Below are positions 7,561 through 8,022 of a stretch of 8,022 nucleotides of DNA, piece by piece (the stretch's first letter is position 1; every line of letters begins with the position of its first letter). The DNA lies in contig JAQUUM010000051.1 of assembly GCA_028693885.1 (NCBI GenBank), positions 1-8,022 of the forward strand. Reading direction: 5' to 3'. This DNA comes from Bacilli bacterium. GTDB taxonomy: Bacteria > Bacillota_I > Bacilli_A > ML615J-28 > CAG-698. A program made the translations under genes and the position numbers. The notes under the pieces are model-generated. The model was given only the letters and a program-made list of their open reading frames with translations. It made no database searches and had not been told where the DNA came from.

Positions 7561-8022
7561 CTACCATTTTATTAATAAATCAGATTTTAACCAATCCTCA
7601 TTCACCAACACATCTGGTTTAATAAGCGTCTTATTAGCCTTATAAATAGAGATTGTAAAAAAGACCATAAGAAGTGATTCCAATAAGAACACTACAAAAA
7701 CAAACGGTAACATTCCTTCTATAACCCCAGCATTTCCACCTAATGCTGCAAACAATCCTATAAAAGCAATAGCCCCCAAAGCAGGATAGACAACAAATTT
7801 ATATGCACCAACTATAATAGCTAATGTTGTTATTTTGTCTTTTCTATATGTTTTAGAAATCATAACTAAAACCGAAATATTCAGAACTATATCTATATTG
7901 CTAGCACTAGCAAATCCTATCATGGTAGTAGTAGATGAGTTTATGGCAACTCCAATAATACTAATAATAGATAATCCAATACTTATACTTAAAAATGCAA
8001 AAGATATGGAACTAGAAAGTCT
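7561..8022 (-). CDS. multi-pass membrane protein of unknown family, 5' end outside the window
   Basis: The open frame runs without a stop from the window edge (8022) to TAG 7563-7561, giving 153 visible codons. An ATG at 7923 could start a 120-residue version, but no Shine-Dalgarno precedes it and the 33 codons upstream encode a clean hydrophobic segment (FAFLSISIGLSIISIIGVA), so the gene very probably begins outside the window. Hydrophobic segments lie at about residues 8-28, 43-56, 64-94 and 104-126 counted from the edge, i.e. about four helices. A basic loop TYRKDK (58-63) suggests a cytoplasmic loop, and the hydrophilic tail ends WLKSDLLIKW. No motif pointing to a transporter or enzyme family is recognised. 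No GC-rich terminator hairpin follows the stop; the next gene has its own promoter 58 bp downstream. Confidence 0.7.
   Translation of the reverse strand, partial: RLSSSISFAFLSISIGLSIISIIGVAINSSTTTMIGFASASNIDIVLNISVLVMISKTYRKDKITTLAIIVGAYKFVVYPALGAIAFIGLFAALGGNAGVIEGMLPFVFVVFLLESLLMVFFTISIYKANKTLIKPDVLVNEDWLKSDLLIKW

Noticed and set aside
7921..7923. ATG as the start of the membrane protein
   Set aside because: No Shine-Dalgarno upstream, and the same frame is open to the window edge and encodes another hydrophobic helix.
1..8022. CRISPR array, tRNA/rRNA genes, insertion sequence or attachment site
   Set aside because: No repeat-spacer pattern, cloverleaf, transposase-like frame or terminal inverted repeats were seen; coding sequence and short spacers fill the window.

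Overview
The window is AT-rich, protein-dense DNA with every gene on the minus strand, so transcription runs from high to low coordinates. It looks like a low-GC Gram-positive bacterium (Bacillota/Mycoplasmatota side). Evidence: consensus sigma-A-type promoters (TTGAAA-17-TATAAT), AGGAG ribosome binding sites, a WalJ/YycJ-type protein, a PrsA-like lipoprotein with Big_2 Ig-like domains, and an mnmA-recD2 neighbourhood like that of Bacillus. UGA is a stop (end of uvrB) and the Trp codons checked are TGG, so this is not a UGA=Trp Mycoplasma. An uncultured Erysipelotrichales/RF39/Acholeplasma-like lineage is a reasonable guess, but it is inference.

Layout in transcription order. (1) 8022-7561: the C-terminal 153 codons of a multi-pass membrane protein of unknown family; its frame stays open to the window edge. 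(2) 7560-7427: a 134-bp spacer with a near-consensus promoter. (3) 7417-4205: a 1070-residue extracytoplasmic lipoprotein built as two tandem PrsA/SurA-like (parvulin) foldase modules with two Big_2 Ig-like domains. Its real start is an ATG at 7417 rather than the GTG at 7426. (4) 4204-4096: a compact spacer holding an intrinsic terminator and, touching its T tract, the promoter of the next operon. (5) 4095 to beyond position 1: a tight operon walJ/yycJ - uvrB - mnmA - recD2, with 4-nt gaps or overlaps.

Three of the four operon genes point to DNA maintenance: a WalJ-type metallo-beta-lactamase-fold protein, the nucleotide-excision-repair helicase UvrB, and the 5'-3' helicase RecD2. The fourth, MnmA, is the tRNA 2-thiouridylase.

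The most unusual observation is at the low-coordinate end. The recD2 N-terminus is split between two reading frames, and the switch falls exactly on a zero-frame A AAA AAC heptamer. It is followed by a 12-bp perfect stem (one G-U) with a 4-nt loop that contains the zero-frame stop. This is either a candidate programmed -1 frameshift in a helicase gene or a one-base deletion/assembly error in a homopolymer; the window alone cannot decide.
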